64,000 bases of DNA, taken from contig JAUMIR010000002.1 in assembly GCA_030847615.1 (NCBI GenBank), positions 283,630,028-283,694,027 of the forward strand, written 5' to 3'. Positions 1 through 10,000 of the stretch are shown here, one piece after another. How positions within the stretch are numbered: position 1 is the stretch's first letter; every line of letters begins with the position of its first letter. The notes beneath the pieces were generated by a model. It had not been told where the DNA came from. It did no database searches and was given only the letters and a program-made list of their open reading frames with translations. The stretch comes from Gambelia wislizenii (taxonomy: Eukaryota; Chordata; Lepidosauria; Squamata; Crotaphytidae). Position numbers and translations under genes: made by a program.

Positions 1-992
1 CTTGATGGCAGTACATGTGAAAGGGATATCGGAGTCCTAGTGGACCACAAGCTGGAGTCAGCATTGGTTAAAAAAGCCAATGCAATTCTCGGCTGCATTA
101 ATAGGAGTATAGTGTCTTGATCAAGGGAAGTAATAGTGCCGCTGTATTCTGCTTTGGTCAGACCTCACCTGGAATACTGGACATTTCCAGACACGTCTTA
201 CTGCTCAAGAAGACTCCGGGAAAGGTATGCGGCAATCCTGTGGCAGGGGGTTCTTTTCAGATGCCGCTGTCCCTCTCGCGACATCGTCTGTGACAGTTCC
301 GGGTCCCATCTACAGCAACCGCACCATTTTTTACTCATGGAAGTTGTCCGTGATTAAAACATGGCATGGTTGCTGTAGATGAGACCCAGAACTGTCACAG
401 ACAATGCTGTGAGAGGGACAGTGGCGTCTGAAAAGGACCGCCTGCTGCAGGATATCCACATACCTCTCCCAGAGTCTTCTTGCGCAGTAAGACGTGTCTG
501 AAAATGTCCACTGTGTCCAGTTCTGGGCACCACAATTCAGGGAGGATATTGAGAAGCTGGAACGTATCCAGAGGAGGGCGACCAGGAGGGTGGGAGGTCT
601 GGAAGCCATGCCCTATGAGGAGCGGCTTAGGGAGCTGGGCAAGTTTAGCCTGGGGAAGAGAAGGTTAAGAGGGGACATGATAGCCATGTTTAAAAATGTG
701 AAGGGATGTCATACTGAGGGTGCAGCAAGCTTGTTTTCTGCTGCTCCAGAAACTAGGACATGGAGCAATGGGTTCAAACTACAGGAAAAAAGATTCCACC
801 TAAACGTTAGGAAGAATTTCCTGACGGCGGTAAGACTGTTTGGCAGTAGAATGCGCTGCCTTGGAGTGTGGACTCTCCCTCTTTGTAGGTTTTTAAACAG
901 AGACTAGATGGCCATTTGTGGGGAATGCTTTGATGGTTTATTCCTGCATGGCAGGGGGTTGGACTGGATGGCCTTTGTGGTTCTATGATTCT
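1..992 (+). mobile_element. CR1 LINE, 3' part of ORF2, split by a palindrome
   Basis: The + strand encodes the end of a CR1 reverse transcriptase (CERD.GVLVDHKL, then [28 protein letters not shown]). It ends in the usual CR1 3' tail (GGTTGGACTGGATGGCC, then ATTCTATGATTCTA). The element is interrupted at 179-509 by a 331-bp palindromic insertion; removing it with one copy of the 3-bp repeat restores AATACTGTGTCCAG. Stops and frameshifts show that it is dead. The 5' end lies outside the window. Confidence 0.9.
179..509. mobile_element. 331-bp palindromic MITE (family P331, copy 1)
   Basis: The sequence starts GGACATTTCCAGACACG and ends CGTGTCTGAAAATGTCC. The two halves are diverged inverted copies around a centre near 340-360. 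Flanks are ACT (176-178) and ACT (510-512), an exact 3-bp target-site duplication inside CR1. Its length and several internal blocks (CGCTGT.CCTCT.GCGA, CCGTGATT near the centre) match the palindrome at 9670-10000. A 3-bp duplication with GG-starting ends fits PIF/Harbinger; that assignment is inference. Confidence 0.8.
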
Positions 993-1172
993 AAGGCAAA
1001 CTTATCAGGGGCTTTTCTCGTCAAGATTTGTTCAGAGGGAGTTTTGCCTTTGCCTTCCTCTGAGGCTGAGAAAGTGTGACTTGCCCAAGGTCACCCAATG
1101 GGCTTCTATGGCCAAGCAGGGATTCTGCAAAGTTGTAGCCCAATGCTCAAACCCCTACCTACACACACCGCG
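993..1172 (-). mobile_element. tRNA-derived SINE (family B), reverse orientation
   Basis: On the minus strand the body reads like the copy at 9335-9575: CAAGGTCACCCAATGGG, CCTCTGAGGCTGAGA and the AAGGCAAACTTATCA segment. It abuts the CR1 tail directly. The tRNA-like head is decayed at the 1170 end. Confidence 0.7.
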
Positions 1173-1873
1173 CTTGCTCTCTAACGCATACCTATTTTGG
1201 AATAATAATGATGGCCCCGCCAGACAGCGCTCTTGAGCTGTCAGAAGGAGACAAGCCGAGGGAGGAATACAGGCAAGGGGACCCAAGCCTGGAGTAATTT
1301 GGAGGGGAGCGGGAGGAGGGAGAATGATGGGGGGGGGTGTGCTCTGCCGATCCCCTCCGCTGATGAGGCGGTTGTGCGAGGTAACGCCGGCCTTTGCTCC
1401 AAGGCGAGAGACCAGGAATGCCGTCATCGCGGCGGCTGATTAGTGTGGACGGCACGATCCACTGCAGCAGAAGGGCGGCGGGCGGCGGTGGTCGGGAGAG
1501 GCAGCAAAGGCATGACGGCAGGCAGGAATTGGACACGGGGCGCCCACACTGCAGCCTCCCTGGGCACCCCCCCCCCGCCCGCCGCTTTTCAGCCAGAGGT
1601 TTCAAGAGAACAGGGGTATAGTACGGCGGAAGCCTGGAAACCCAGCTTTCTTTTCAGGGAGGGAATACAAACCCCACTCCACCCCACCCCCTGCCTGGCA
1701 TCTTGCATTTCCCCTGGATATGTATTTCATTATATTGCCTTTGCTCCTCTGGAATCCAAGCTATGCATCGTTCCCCCCCATACGCCCCCTTTGCAGCCAG
1801 GAAATGATTGCACAAAACGCCATGGGAAACTGAATGCCAGTTTGTGCCCTGCAATAATAATATGGTGGGTGCC
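1173..1873. other. GC-rich single-copy-looking stretch, no gene recognised
   Basis: About 1200-1620 is GC-rich, with polyG/polyC runs and some CpG (for example near 1428-1500). Several overlapping open frames exist on both strands, but none has a recognisable domain, a splice context or low-degeneracy composition. An old promoter-like CpG patch is possible but unsupported. Confidence 0.3.
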
Positions 1874-1940
1874 ATAACATTATAGATTTGGAAGAGAACG
1901 GTCCCAAGGGTCATCTAGTCCAACCCCCTAATGACAGCTT
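1874..1940 (-). mobile_element. CR1 3'-end fragment
   Basis: This is the minus-strand CR1 tail: ATAGATTTGGAAGAGA, then TCATCTAGTCCAACCCCC. It is short and diverged. Confidence 0.65.
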
Positions 1941-2452
1941 CACATAGGAGGGGGGGGGAAGTACAGGACTAAAGGTTAAAAGACCCCTTTCCCTCCGTCA
2001 CAACAACCTAATCCAGTCTCCCACAGCAGCTGTTTAGATTCAGTTTTGATGCTGGGCAGTTTTTAATCAGAAATGCTGTACTGATAGAGACGGCTCATGA
2101 ATCTCCCTTGACGCACGAGCAGCTTGGCCTTCCATCTGGAACATGAGAATGATAATCACAACCTGTCTTACTAGACTGTTATGATTATTGAGATAATGTG
2201 AAGTCTTATAAGCTGTTATCACAACTGCATAGGCTGAGCAGGGAGGGAGCAGGCACAGGTCTAGGCAGACAGTACTTGCCTTTTGAAAAATAAGCCTATG
2301 TGGCTTCAGAATAAAAATAAATTCCTTGTCTGGAAAGACCTTTTGCTTGTTGCGCATGCCCCTCTGTTGTTAGAACTTGAAACAAACACGAATTCTGGGG
2401 TGTTTTTTCCTTCTGTATTAATTTGACAATTTGTATGCAGCTCTTCTAAATA

Positions 2453-2693
2453 CAATGGCCCTTGATATCAGCTGGGGTTTGGTTCCAGGACCCCCCTGGA
2501 TACCAAAATCTGTGGATGCTCAAGTCCCATTATATACAACGGTGCAGTAAAATGGTGCCCCTTTTATAAAATGGCAAAATCAAGGTTTGCTTTTTAGATT
2601 ATTTTTCTCTTTTGGGGTAGTGGGTGGGATATTTTCAAGGCATGGATGGTGGAATCCATGGATGCAGAATCCATGGATATGGAGAGCCAACTG
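2453..2693. mobile_element. mariner-like MITE (TA-flanked), copy 1
   Basis: Flanked by TA on both sides (2451-2452 and 2694-2695). Ends CAATGGCCCTTGATATC and GGAGAGCCAACTG are imperfect inverted repeats of the CAGTTGTCCC/GGGACAACTG type seen at 18587, 25132 and 62852. The interior carries the family motifs GGTTCCAGGACC and GGATACCAAAATCTGTGGAT. TA duplication and ends suggest Tc1/mariner; no transposase remains. Confidence 0.75.
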
Positions 2694-2695
2694 TA

Positions 2696-3690
2696 TTTAT
2701 GTACACACACAGCAGCTCACAACAATTGCAACCAGTCTAACATGAATCACTTTGCCATCAAAATATCAAAAGCATACTTTTTTTTAAAAAAAAACATCAA
2801 TTTGAGAAATAAGTTATCACAAAACAGTTCAATATTAAATAACATTTTACTGGCATAGTAATTACCACATTAGCTACATAATAAAATAAAAATTAAATAC
2901 CATTGGTTGAGCCAATGACAATACATTATATTCAGCAATTAAACAATACACTTGAGTCAGGGTTGCATTCCTGGACCTGCAAAGCAAATGGAGACTGGCA
3001 TAAATGGAGAGAGCCAGTTCTGTAGGGAATCACTGGAGACCTAGGGAATGTATTCCAATCGCAGTGAACTAGCTAGCCACACAGCGAGCAATTTTAATTA
3101 ATCCACCATCAATTTTAGAGAGGTTTAAATCATAAAACATGAGAGCTTTCTTTTCCAAGCAAGAGAAATGTACAGATGCTGTCCAGAGTCCAGAAGGACT
3201 AGAACAGGCAGCAACTGCCAATCCCAAGGGGACTTGGCTAAACTTGCCTGCCATTAGACAGCAGGTCCGCTTCAGAAGAGCACACAGCTGGAAAGCAACT
3301 GGGAAGAAGCATGTTCTTCCGCTGTGCCTTCTCCAGCAGGCCTTCCAGGAAAGCATATCAAGAGAGAAAGAAGTGGCGTATTCCTGCTGTGTCTTCTGCA
3401 GCAGGTGCAGAGGGAATAACAGTAGGAGAGGCAGCACATCTCCTGCTGTGCCCTCTCCAGTAGGCTTAGCAAGTGAATAAAATGGACTCCAGCTGCTGAC
3501 CCCTGGTGCAAAAGCAAGCAGAGGAAAATCCTTCCAGCCATGCCAAAATTCCACAATTCCAGTTTCTTCCTCCCCCTCATACCACCATCTAAGCAGAGAA
3601 AGAAAACCCCATCCTATAAAAGATGGCAAGATTCAAGTTTCTTCCTCCCCCTCATGCGCCCCTTCTAATCAACCTAAGGAAACCAGTACA
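2696..3690. other. AT-rich intergenic sequence, nothing recognised
   Basis: AT-rich to about 2940. From 2955 a stretch begins (TTGCATTCCTGGACC) that may be a decayed TIR element. A long minus-strand open frame over 3069-3629 has no recognisable domain and is treated as chance. Confidence 0.3.
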
Positions 3691-3790
3691 TTCCCATATA
3701 CTGATGAATATATATTCCAATATACTGATATACATTATACTGATATACATTCCAATATACTGATGAATATATATTCCAATATACTGATGA
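3691..3790. repeat. AT-rich minisatellite
   Basis: Four to five imperfect copies of ATATACTGATGAATATAT and ATTCCAATATACTGAT in tandem, with unit lengths of about 16-40 bp. Confidence 0.75.
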
Positions 3791-3799
3791 AACACTGGC

Positions 3800-3987
3800 A
3801 AAATAATGCAGTTTGACACCACTTTAACTGTCATGGCTCAATGTGATGGGATTCTGGGCTTTGTAGTTTTGTGAGATATTTGGCCTTCTCTGTCACAGAG
3901 CTCTGGTGCCACAGCAAACTACAAATCCCAGGATCTCATAGGATGGAGCCATGATAATTAAAGCAGTGTCAACTGCATTATTTCTGC
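3800..3987. mobile_element. palindromic MITE (family P190), copy 1
   Basis: Ends AATGCAGTTTGACACCAC and GTGTCAACTGCATTATT are inverted. The arms carry ACTTTAACTGTCATGGCT on the left and its complement on the right, with the family motif ACTACAAATCCCAGGAT. Related copies lie at 6420-6612 and 18788-18972. Confidence 0.8.
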
Positions 3988-4560
3988 AGCATGTCAACAG
4001 CCCAAGGCTGCAGTTTCTTAATCCAACCCTCCCCCTGCACCGACCTAGATCAGTAAAAGAAAACCAGCACAATCACCTTTTCTTACTGTTTAAAACCACA
4101 TGCCTAAACTCCAGGACCACAGCCTTGCTCTCTCACCTCACCCTCCTCTTCTTTCATGACTCCCTCCTTGCTCCACTGCACAGGCACATGAGGAGAGCTA
4201 TACATTGTGGGTGACACAGTCATTTATTTCTGGAGAAATTTTGTAAATTGGGGAATGCAAATTGAGCTGTCACTGTAGTTATCACTTTCTCAATAATAAT
4301 TATTACGTTTATTTATATAGCACCATAAGCTTTACATAGCACTTTACAAAAAAGAAAAACAACAATCCACAATAAACACTAAAACCTCCCTACAGAGCAC
4401 AATCTGAAACTACAAAAAAAAATTGTATAATTAATAAAATATTACTATAACAGGATTAAACCAATACTATAAAAGTGTAAGTTAATACAAATAATATGGA
4501 CATAAAGTCAAAATGAAAGTTGGAAGGCTTCCCTAAATAGAATGGTCTTTAATTTAGACT

Positions 4561-5540
4561 AATTTAGAAACCAGGATGGATGACTAAAGAACTTTCAATG
4601 GAGCTAAGTTTTAAATGGAACATGTATAGGAAATGGAAAAAGGGGGAAATCACCAAAGAAGAATTCAAACAGATAGCAAACATGTGTAGGAGTAAAGTCA
4701 GAAAAGCTAAAGCGCAGAATGAGCTCAGGCTCGCTAGGGAGGTTAAGAACAATAAAAAGGGGTTTTTTGGGTATGTCCGCAGCAAAAGGAAGAAGAAGGA
4801 AATGGTAGGGCCACTACGTGGAGAAGATTGCAAAATGCTAACAGGACAGAGAAAAGGCAGAATTACTCAACACCTTCTTTGCCTCAGTGTTCTCAGAAAA
4901 GGAAAAGGGTAATCAACCTGAGGATAATGGAACAGAGGACACAATAGCGGAAATCCAGCACAGAATAAGTAAAGAGGAGAACACAGCTGCGCTGGAGACC
5001 ATCGCCTCTCCAAAACAGTACTCTACAGTGAACTCGCCACGGGTCAGCGTAAGAGGGGTGCTCCAAAAAAGCAATACAAGGATTCCCTGAAACAACATCT
5101 CAGGCTCGGCCAAATTGATCATCAACAATGGTCTACCCTGGGCTCACATTGGGAGGCATGGAGACGCACTATCCACAATGCTGCAGCCTTATTTGAGAAC
5201 TCATGCCAAACAAGTCTTGAAGAGAAATGACAACGCAGAAAGAATCACAACCCAGAAACATCACCCAAGGAGACCTTCTGCTGTGCTTTCTGCAACCAGA
5301 CTTGTTTATCTTGGATTAGCCTATTTAATCATCAGCACGCTTGCAGAAAGCACGGGTTGAGTCTTTCCTGAATCTTTGTTTGCAAAGAAAAGCCAGAGAG
5401 AGAGTACAGGAATAACTTTTTAATCTAAATGAATTTAAATCTCCAGGACCAGATGAACTACATCCAAGGGTTATAAAAGAGCTGGCAAAGGTAATCTCAG
5501 AGCCATTGGCAGGCAATAATTCTATGATTCTATGATTCTA
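4561..5540 (+). mobile_element. CR1 LINE fragment inside L2, itself interrupted
   Basis: The + strand encodes the CR1 linker between endonuclease and reverse transcriptase (MYRKWKKGEITKEEFKQIA, KAKAQNELRLAREVK, then GFFGYV.SKRKKK). After an interruption at about 4998-5400 it resumes with the early reverse transcriptase motif KSPGPDELHPRVIKELAKV near 5435-5500. It ends in ATTCTATGATTCTATG. Most of the reverse transcriptase is deleted between about 5515 and the tail. Confidence 0.85.
4998..5400 (+). mobile_element. 3' end of a non-LTR LINE (same family as 59282-60470), nested in CR1
   Basis: Nearly collinear with 60070-60455. Shared blocks include AGTACTCTACAGTGAACTCG, CAATACAAGGATTCCCTGAA, CATCACCCAAGGAGACCTTC and GCACGCTTGCAGAAAGC. 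It encodes only the last part and 3' UTR of that LINE. It sits inside the CR1 open frame, so it inserted after, or recombined with, that CR1. Confidence 0.8.
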
Positions 5541-6419
5541 AACTTAAAGTAGTCTACAGAGTGGTCCGCAAATTCATGGGAAGGAGATTCCAAAAACAGG
5601 GAGCAGCGTGGGAGAAAGGACGTATCCAAGTAGGGGCAGAGGAAATCCTTGGCTGCATTAGCAGCCCTGAATCACTAGAGTGCAGGGCACAAACAGGAAA
5701 ATAGGGGGAAACAAGTGCTGACAAACAGATGTGGGCCAAACCATGAAGAGCTTTGAAAGTTAATAATAATAGCTTATAACGAATTCTAAATGGGATCAGA
5801 AGCTAGTAAAGCAACAAGAACAATCGGGTGACATGATCATAACAGCGGGCAGAAAAAATTATCCTAGCGGCAAAGTATTGTACCAAAACCAAGGGGGCAA
5901 GATGGGAAAGAGGAAGCCCAGTCAGCAAAGAATTACAGTAATCCAAGCGAAAAATGACCAATGCATGAACCAAAGTCTTAGCAGCAAAAACTGAAAGAAA
6001 AGGCCTGATTCTCACTAAATTATAAAGAAAGAAATGACATGACTTTGCCATGGCCTGAATCTGAGGAATGAACGAAAGGGAAGAATCAAAAATGAAACCA
6101 AGACTACGCGCTTCCTTTACAGGTTGAATATTAGTGCCACTAACTGTGATTGAAAATGAATAATGCAGAGTTGGCTTCTGTGGGAAGACAAGTACCGGTA
6201 GCTCAATAATGGCACTTAGCCTAACCAGCTAGACACTCTGATGCTGGAGTCCTGCAATGAACATTACACGTTGCCCCAAATGCAACAGCCAGAATGTTAA
6301 CCAAAGCCAGCCAGTGAGAAGATGCGACCCTGTTGCCTTTTGTGTAAATTCAGAGTGCTAATTACCACCTTTAAACTTCTTATTTAGCTTGCCAAATCTG
6401 TGGCTGAAGTTCTTCTGTG

Positions 6420-6612
6420 GTTGCATCTACATTTGATACCACTTCAAGTGCTATAGCTCCATCTTGGGATTTGCAGTTTTACAAGGTCTTTTGCCTTCTC
6501 TGCCAAAGAGTTCTGGTGCCTCACAAAACTACAAAACTCAGGATTCTGTAGGATGGAGCTGTGGCAGTTAAACTGGTGTCAAACTGCATTATTTCTACAG
6601 TGCAGGTGCACC
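6420..6612. mobile_element. palindromic MITE (family P190), copy 2
   Basis: Left end TGCATCTACATTTGATACCA; right end TGGTGTCAAACTGCATTATT followed by TCTACAGTGCA. The interior carries TTGGGATTTGCAGTTTTAC against ACTACAAAACTCAGGAT. Same layout as 3800-3987. Confidence 0.75.
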
Positions 6613-6669
6613 CTCTGTGTCCTGTCAAGCGTGATATGCTTGTCTGAGATGTGGTAAAGAGCCTTCACA

Positions 6670-7135
6670 GTAGGTTTTTCATGGGTTTTTTCCAGGCTGT
6701 GAGGCTGTGTTCTGGAAGCATTTATTCCTGATGTTTCGCCTGCATCTGTGGCTGGCGTCTTCAGAGAATGGTGATGTTAAGGGTTTCTTCTTTCCTGTTG
6801 AAGTTGTCCAGGTGTTTGTGGATTTCAATAGCTCCTCTGTGCATTCTGACATGATAGTTGTTGGCCTAGTCCAGAATTTTGGTGGTTTTAAATAATATTT
6901 TGTGTCCAGGTTGGTTTATAATATGTTCTGCTACTGCTGATTTTTCTGGCTGGCCCAGCCCGCAGTGTCTCTAATGTTCCTTGATTTGTGTTTGCACGCC
7001 GCGATTAGTGGTCTCTATGTAAACTTGTCCACAGCTGCATGGTATGCGGTAAACTCCTGTGGCTGTGAGAGGGTCTCTTTTGTCCTTCACTGAGCATAGC
7101 ATTTCTTGGATTTTCTTGGTTAATCTGTAGATCCG
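6670..7135 (-). mobile_element. Penelope-like element (type 1), 3' part, antisense
   Basis: On the minus strand the sequence encodes the region after and including the GIY-YIG nuclease of a Penelope-like element. There is a VYRIPCSCG-type block near 7020-7060 and the conserved tail NYHVRMHRE.IEIHKH (decayed here). The same tail is better preserved at 8137-8370 (+) and 47119-47409 (-). It abuts a gypsy integrase fragment at about 7136. Confidence 0.8.
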
Positions 7136-8134
7136 CATCCACAGTCAGACTGGGTGGATTTACTGCCATTTGCTAGTGTGCCCATAGAGGTTCTGCTGCA
7201 AGTTGGCAAAGAAGACAGGACGGGGGGTTGGAAGGTTCAGCTAGCAGAGACACTCCAGCAGGACCCCTGGTTCCAAGCCCACTAAGCTGAGGTGGACCTG
7301 AAAGAGGGGGTGGCTTGGAAAGGGGAGAAAATGTATGTCCCTGCAGCAATGAGGAATCAGATCCTCAAACAATGCCACAGTGTAAAGAGTGCAGGTCACT
7401 TTGGGTATGTGAAAACGCTGCATCTGGCAAGGAGTCAGTTTTGGTGGCCAAAGATGCATAAAGAGGTTGAGGACTATGTCAAAGGGTGCCACACTTGTGC
7501 TATGGCAAAAAAGGGAAGGGGGAAGCCAAAAGGACTGTTACAACCAAAAGGACTACTCCAACCAAACCTTGGGAGGTCATCAGTTTGGATTTTATTGTGG
7601 ATCTGCCTGAGAGTAAGAAGAAGACAGTCGTTTGGGTGGTGGCTGACTTGTTTTCTAAGCAAGCTCATTTTATTGCCTGTAAAAGTATCCCGACCACCCA
7701 GCAGCTTACAAAATTGTTCATCCAGCATATCTACAGACTACACGGGGTCCCTGCCAAAATAATCTCGGACAGAGGTGCCCAATTTACCTCCCAGTTTTGG
7801 AGGGTGTTTACTAAACTGTTGGGGATTGAACTTGGGTTGAGCAGTTCCCATCATCCACAGATGGATGGGAAAATGGAACAGATAACGGGGCGGTGGAACA
7901 GTACCTACGATGCTATATTAACTTTTAACCGTCAGACTGGGTGGATTTACTGCCACTTGCTGAAATGGCGTATAACAATGCTATGCATCAGAGTACTGGC
8001 TTGTCCCTTTTTATGGTTGTCTGTGGTCGAGAGTTCGATCCCCTACCTTTAGGAGAAGTGAGCAACAAAGACCCTGTTCCCTTAGTACAATGGAGCACCC
8101 AGATCAAGGAGGCTTGGCCTAAAGTGGTAACACA
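7136..8134 (+). mobile_element. Ty3/gypsy LTR-retrotransposon integrase fragment
   Basis: Frames on the + strand (frameshift near 7490-7560) encode an integrase. First comes the H-H-C-C zinc domain (CHSVKSAGHFGYVKT, CHTC). Then the DDE core: LDFIVDLP with the first Asp, IISDRGAQFTSQFW with the second Asp, and QMDGKMEQ with Glu. After a further frameshift comes LPLAEMAYNNAMHQSTGLS. This gives a typical chromovirus-like gypsy integrase without gag, protease, reverse transcriptase or LTRs. A segment (GTCAGACTGGGTGGATTTAC) occurs at both 7143 and 7930, so the fragment is rearranged. Penelope pieces lie on both sides in opposite orientation. Confidence 0.85.
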
Positions 8135-8635
8135 AAATGTTATTTAAAAACACTGAAATTCTGGACCAGGCCAACAGCTATCATGTCAGAATGCACAGAG
8201 AAGGTATTGAAATCCACATACACCTGGACAACTTCATCAGGAAAGAAGAAACCCTTAAAGTCAACAAAATTTGGCTACCAGTCCTGAAGAACACTAAAAT
8301 CAAAACTCAACACATGCAAATGAACTCCACCCAGGGACAGGAGGATTTTCAGCAGATAATGGACCATTAACCAACCATTAGCCTCCTTGCATATCTCCAC
8401 CCAGAAACTAGCCATTCAAAAACACAAATTTATATATCTTCCCCAACAGGGGTTCACAGTATATAACACACACACCCCAACACTCCTACTCAACCATTCT
8501 CTGAAGATGCCAGCCGCAGATGCAGGCGAAACGTCAGGAACAAATGCTTCCAGAACACAGTCTCACAGCCCAGGAAAAAAAAAATATGGAAAACCTATGG
8601 ATTCCAGCCATGAAAGGCTTTGACTTCACAGCCTT
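8135..8635 (+). mobile_element. Penelope-like element (type 1), 3' end, sense
   Basis: Encodes LFKNTEILDQANSYHVRMHR, then IEIHIHLDNF.RKEETLKVN, the conserved region following GIY-YIG in vertebrate Penelope elements. It ends with the motif AGATGCAGGCGAAACGTCAG and GCCTTCATAG. It is the mirror partner of 6670-7135. Confidence 0.85.
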
Positions 8636-9334
8636 CATAGTGGCTCTTATTATTCTATGGTGATTTAAATGCTTATTGAGTCTTATTTTTTTATTATTAT
8701 TATAAGCTAAGACTGTTGTCAGCTAGAAAGGTGGGGTACATATATAAGAAATGAAATAAATATGTTATGCCCTGGTTGTTTTTTTAAAAAGTATTTTGCC
8801 TATTCACATTTCTCAACAGGAAGCAAATCATCAGGAATCAATAAGTGAATCTTTTCAAGACATTGTGCATAACAGTTTGCGATGCATAGGCCTGTTTATA
8901 ATCTAAATTGGGGCAGGCACAGGAAGAATGGAATGGCAACTAGAACTACCATGGCACCTGGTCCTTTTTTAAATCTTGGAAAGCTGTGAGTAGCTTTCCT
9001 TCAAACTGTAATTATATTGCCCATGTGAGGGATCATTCAGCAGTTCCCAGACCGTGAAAAATGGCACAGTACAGACAGGGAGCCAGACAGCCATTGCCAG
9101 ATGAAGTGAGCAATGTTTAGATATAGAGCTCGCTACACTGCAGTGAACATGACCGGGTGAAAATGAAATGCCTTTTTCTGCCTATTCTTAAACTGTTTTC
9201 AGAGGGATGGCTCCAATTATTCTTCTAACACTTTTACTCTGTAAGTAGAATCACAAGTGACTTTCCATGCAATGGAAGCATTGCACTTTATCTACATGTA
9301 TATCCCACTGTATACACATGTATATCCCACTGTA
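8636..9334. other. intergenic, nothing recognised
   Basis: AT-rich sequence with a short (TTATTA) run near 8690. No exon, TIR pair or family motif was found. Confidence 0.4.
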
Positions 9335-9575
9335 GCTTGATCCAGCATGGTGTAGTAGTTTGAGCATTGGACTATGACTCTGAAGACCAAGGTTCAGATC
9401 CCTGGTCAGCCATAGAAACCCACTGGATGACCTTGGCCTAGTTACACTCTTTCAGCCTCAGAGGAAGGCAAAGGCAAACCCCCTCTGAATAATACTTGCC
9501 AAGAAAACCCTGTGATAGAGTCACCATAGGGTTGCCATAAGTTGGAAACAACTTGAAGGCACACAACAACAACAA
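9335..9575 (+). mobile_element. tRNA-derived SINE (family B), full length
   Basis: The tRNA-like head has an A-box-like segment (TGTAGTAGTTTGAGCATTGG) and a B box (GGTTCAGATCCC). The body has CACTGGATGACCTTGG, CCTCAGAGGAAGGCAAAGG and GTTGCCATAAGTTGGAAAC, and it ends in (ACA)n. Reverse copies lie at 993, 12320 and 36405. Box sequences suggest RNA polymerase III transcription of the active ancestor. Confidence 0.85.
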
Positions 9576-9669
9576 CATCATACAATATTATGTCCACACC
9601 AGTGTTTGCAACTTAGCAGTCATGGGTATAATGATTTGGAGTTCAGGAGACATTCAGTATGTAGTCTTT

Positions 9670-10000
9670 GGAGATTTTCAGACACGGAAAAATCATCCCT
9701 TGCCGCGCGAGCAGCCTCCCGAAACTGCTGCGCGGCAAGGGTATTTTTCGGACGACGCTGTGCCTCTTGCGAAGCCGTCCGTGTCACTTCCGTGAAGCTT
9801 GGGACGGCTCCGCGCCATATTTCAAGCACGGGCAGCCTCCGTGATTGAAATATGACGCGGAGCCGTCCCAAGCTTCACGGAAGTGACACGGACGGCTTCG
9901 CAAGAGGCACAGCGTCGTCCGAAAAATACCCTTGCCGCGCAGCAGTTTCGGGAGGCTGCTCGCGCGGCAAGGGACGATTTTTCCGTGTCTGAAAATCTCC
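9670..10000. mobile_element. 331-bp near-perfect palindrome (family P331, copy 2)
   Basis: The left arm GGAGATTTTCAGACACGG is complemented exactly by the right end CCGTGTCTGAAAATCTCC. The arms run about 150 nt with only about one mismatch (GCGCCATATTT against AAATATGACGC). Centre at about 9830-9845. Each arm holds its own stem (CCCTTGCCGCGC with GCGCGGCAAGGG), so a branched structure is possible. CpG-rich, unlike its AT-rich surroundings. No clear target duplication (TTT left, TCT right). Near-identity of arms indicates recent insertion or gene conversion between arms. Confidence 0.9.

Larger units (their letters stand above)
4290..6190 (-). mobile_element. L2-like LINE, antisense, split by a CR1
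   Basis: On the minus strand the 6190-5541 part encodes an L2-type reverse transcriptase C-terminus with frameshifts: SITVSGTNIQP, LGFIFDSSLSF, RIRPFLS, then LDYCNSLLTGLP and, further on, LTFKALHGLA and SFSHAAP. The 3' UTR continues at 4555-4290 (TTTATTTATATAGCACC on +). A sense CR1 (about 4561-5540) interrupts it. The join TTTAATTTAGAC / AACTTAAAGTAGTCT restores the usual L2 order. No intact frame remains. Confidence 0.75.

Noticed and set aside
3069..3629. Long minus-strand open frame (186 codons)
   Set aside because: No domain, no splice context; the sequence looks like partly repeated CTGCTG/CAGCAG-type blocks, with open frames on both strands.
7136..8134. Endogenous retrovirus
   Set aside because: Integrase style (LDFIVDLP, HQSTGLSLF) is Ty3/gypsy; there is no envelope or retroviral LTR.
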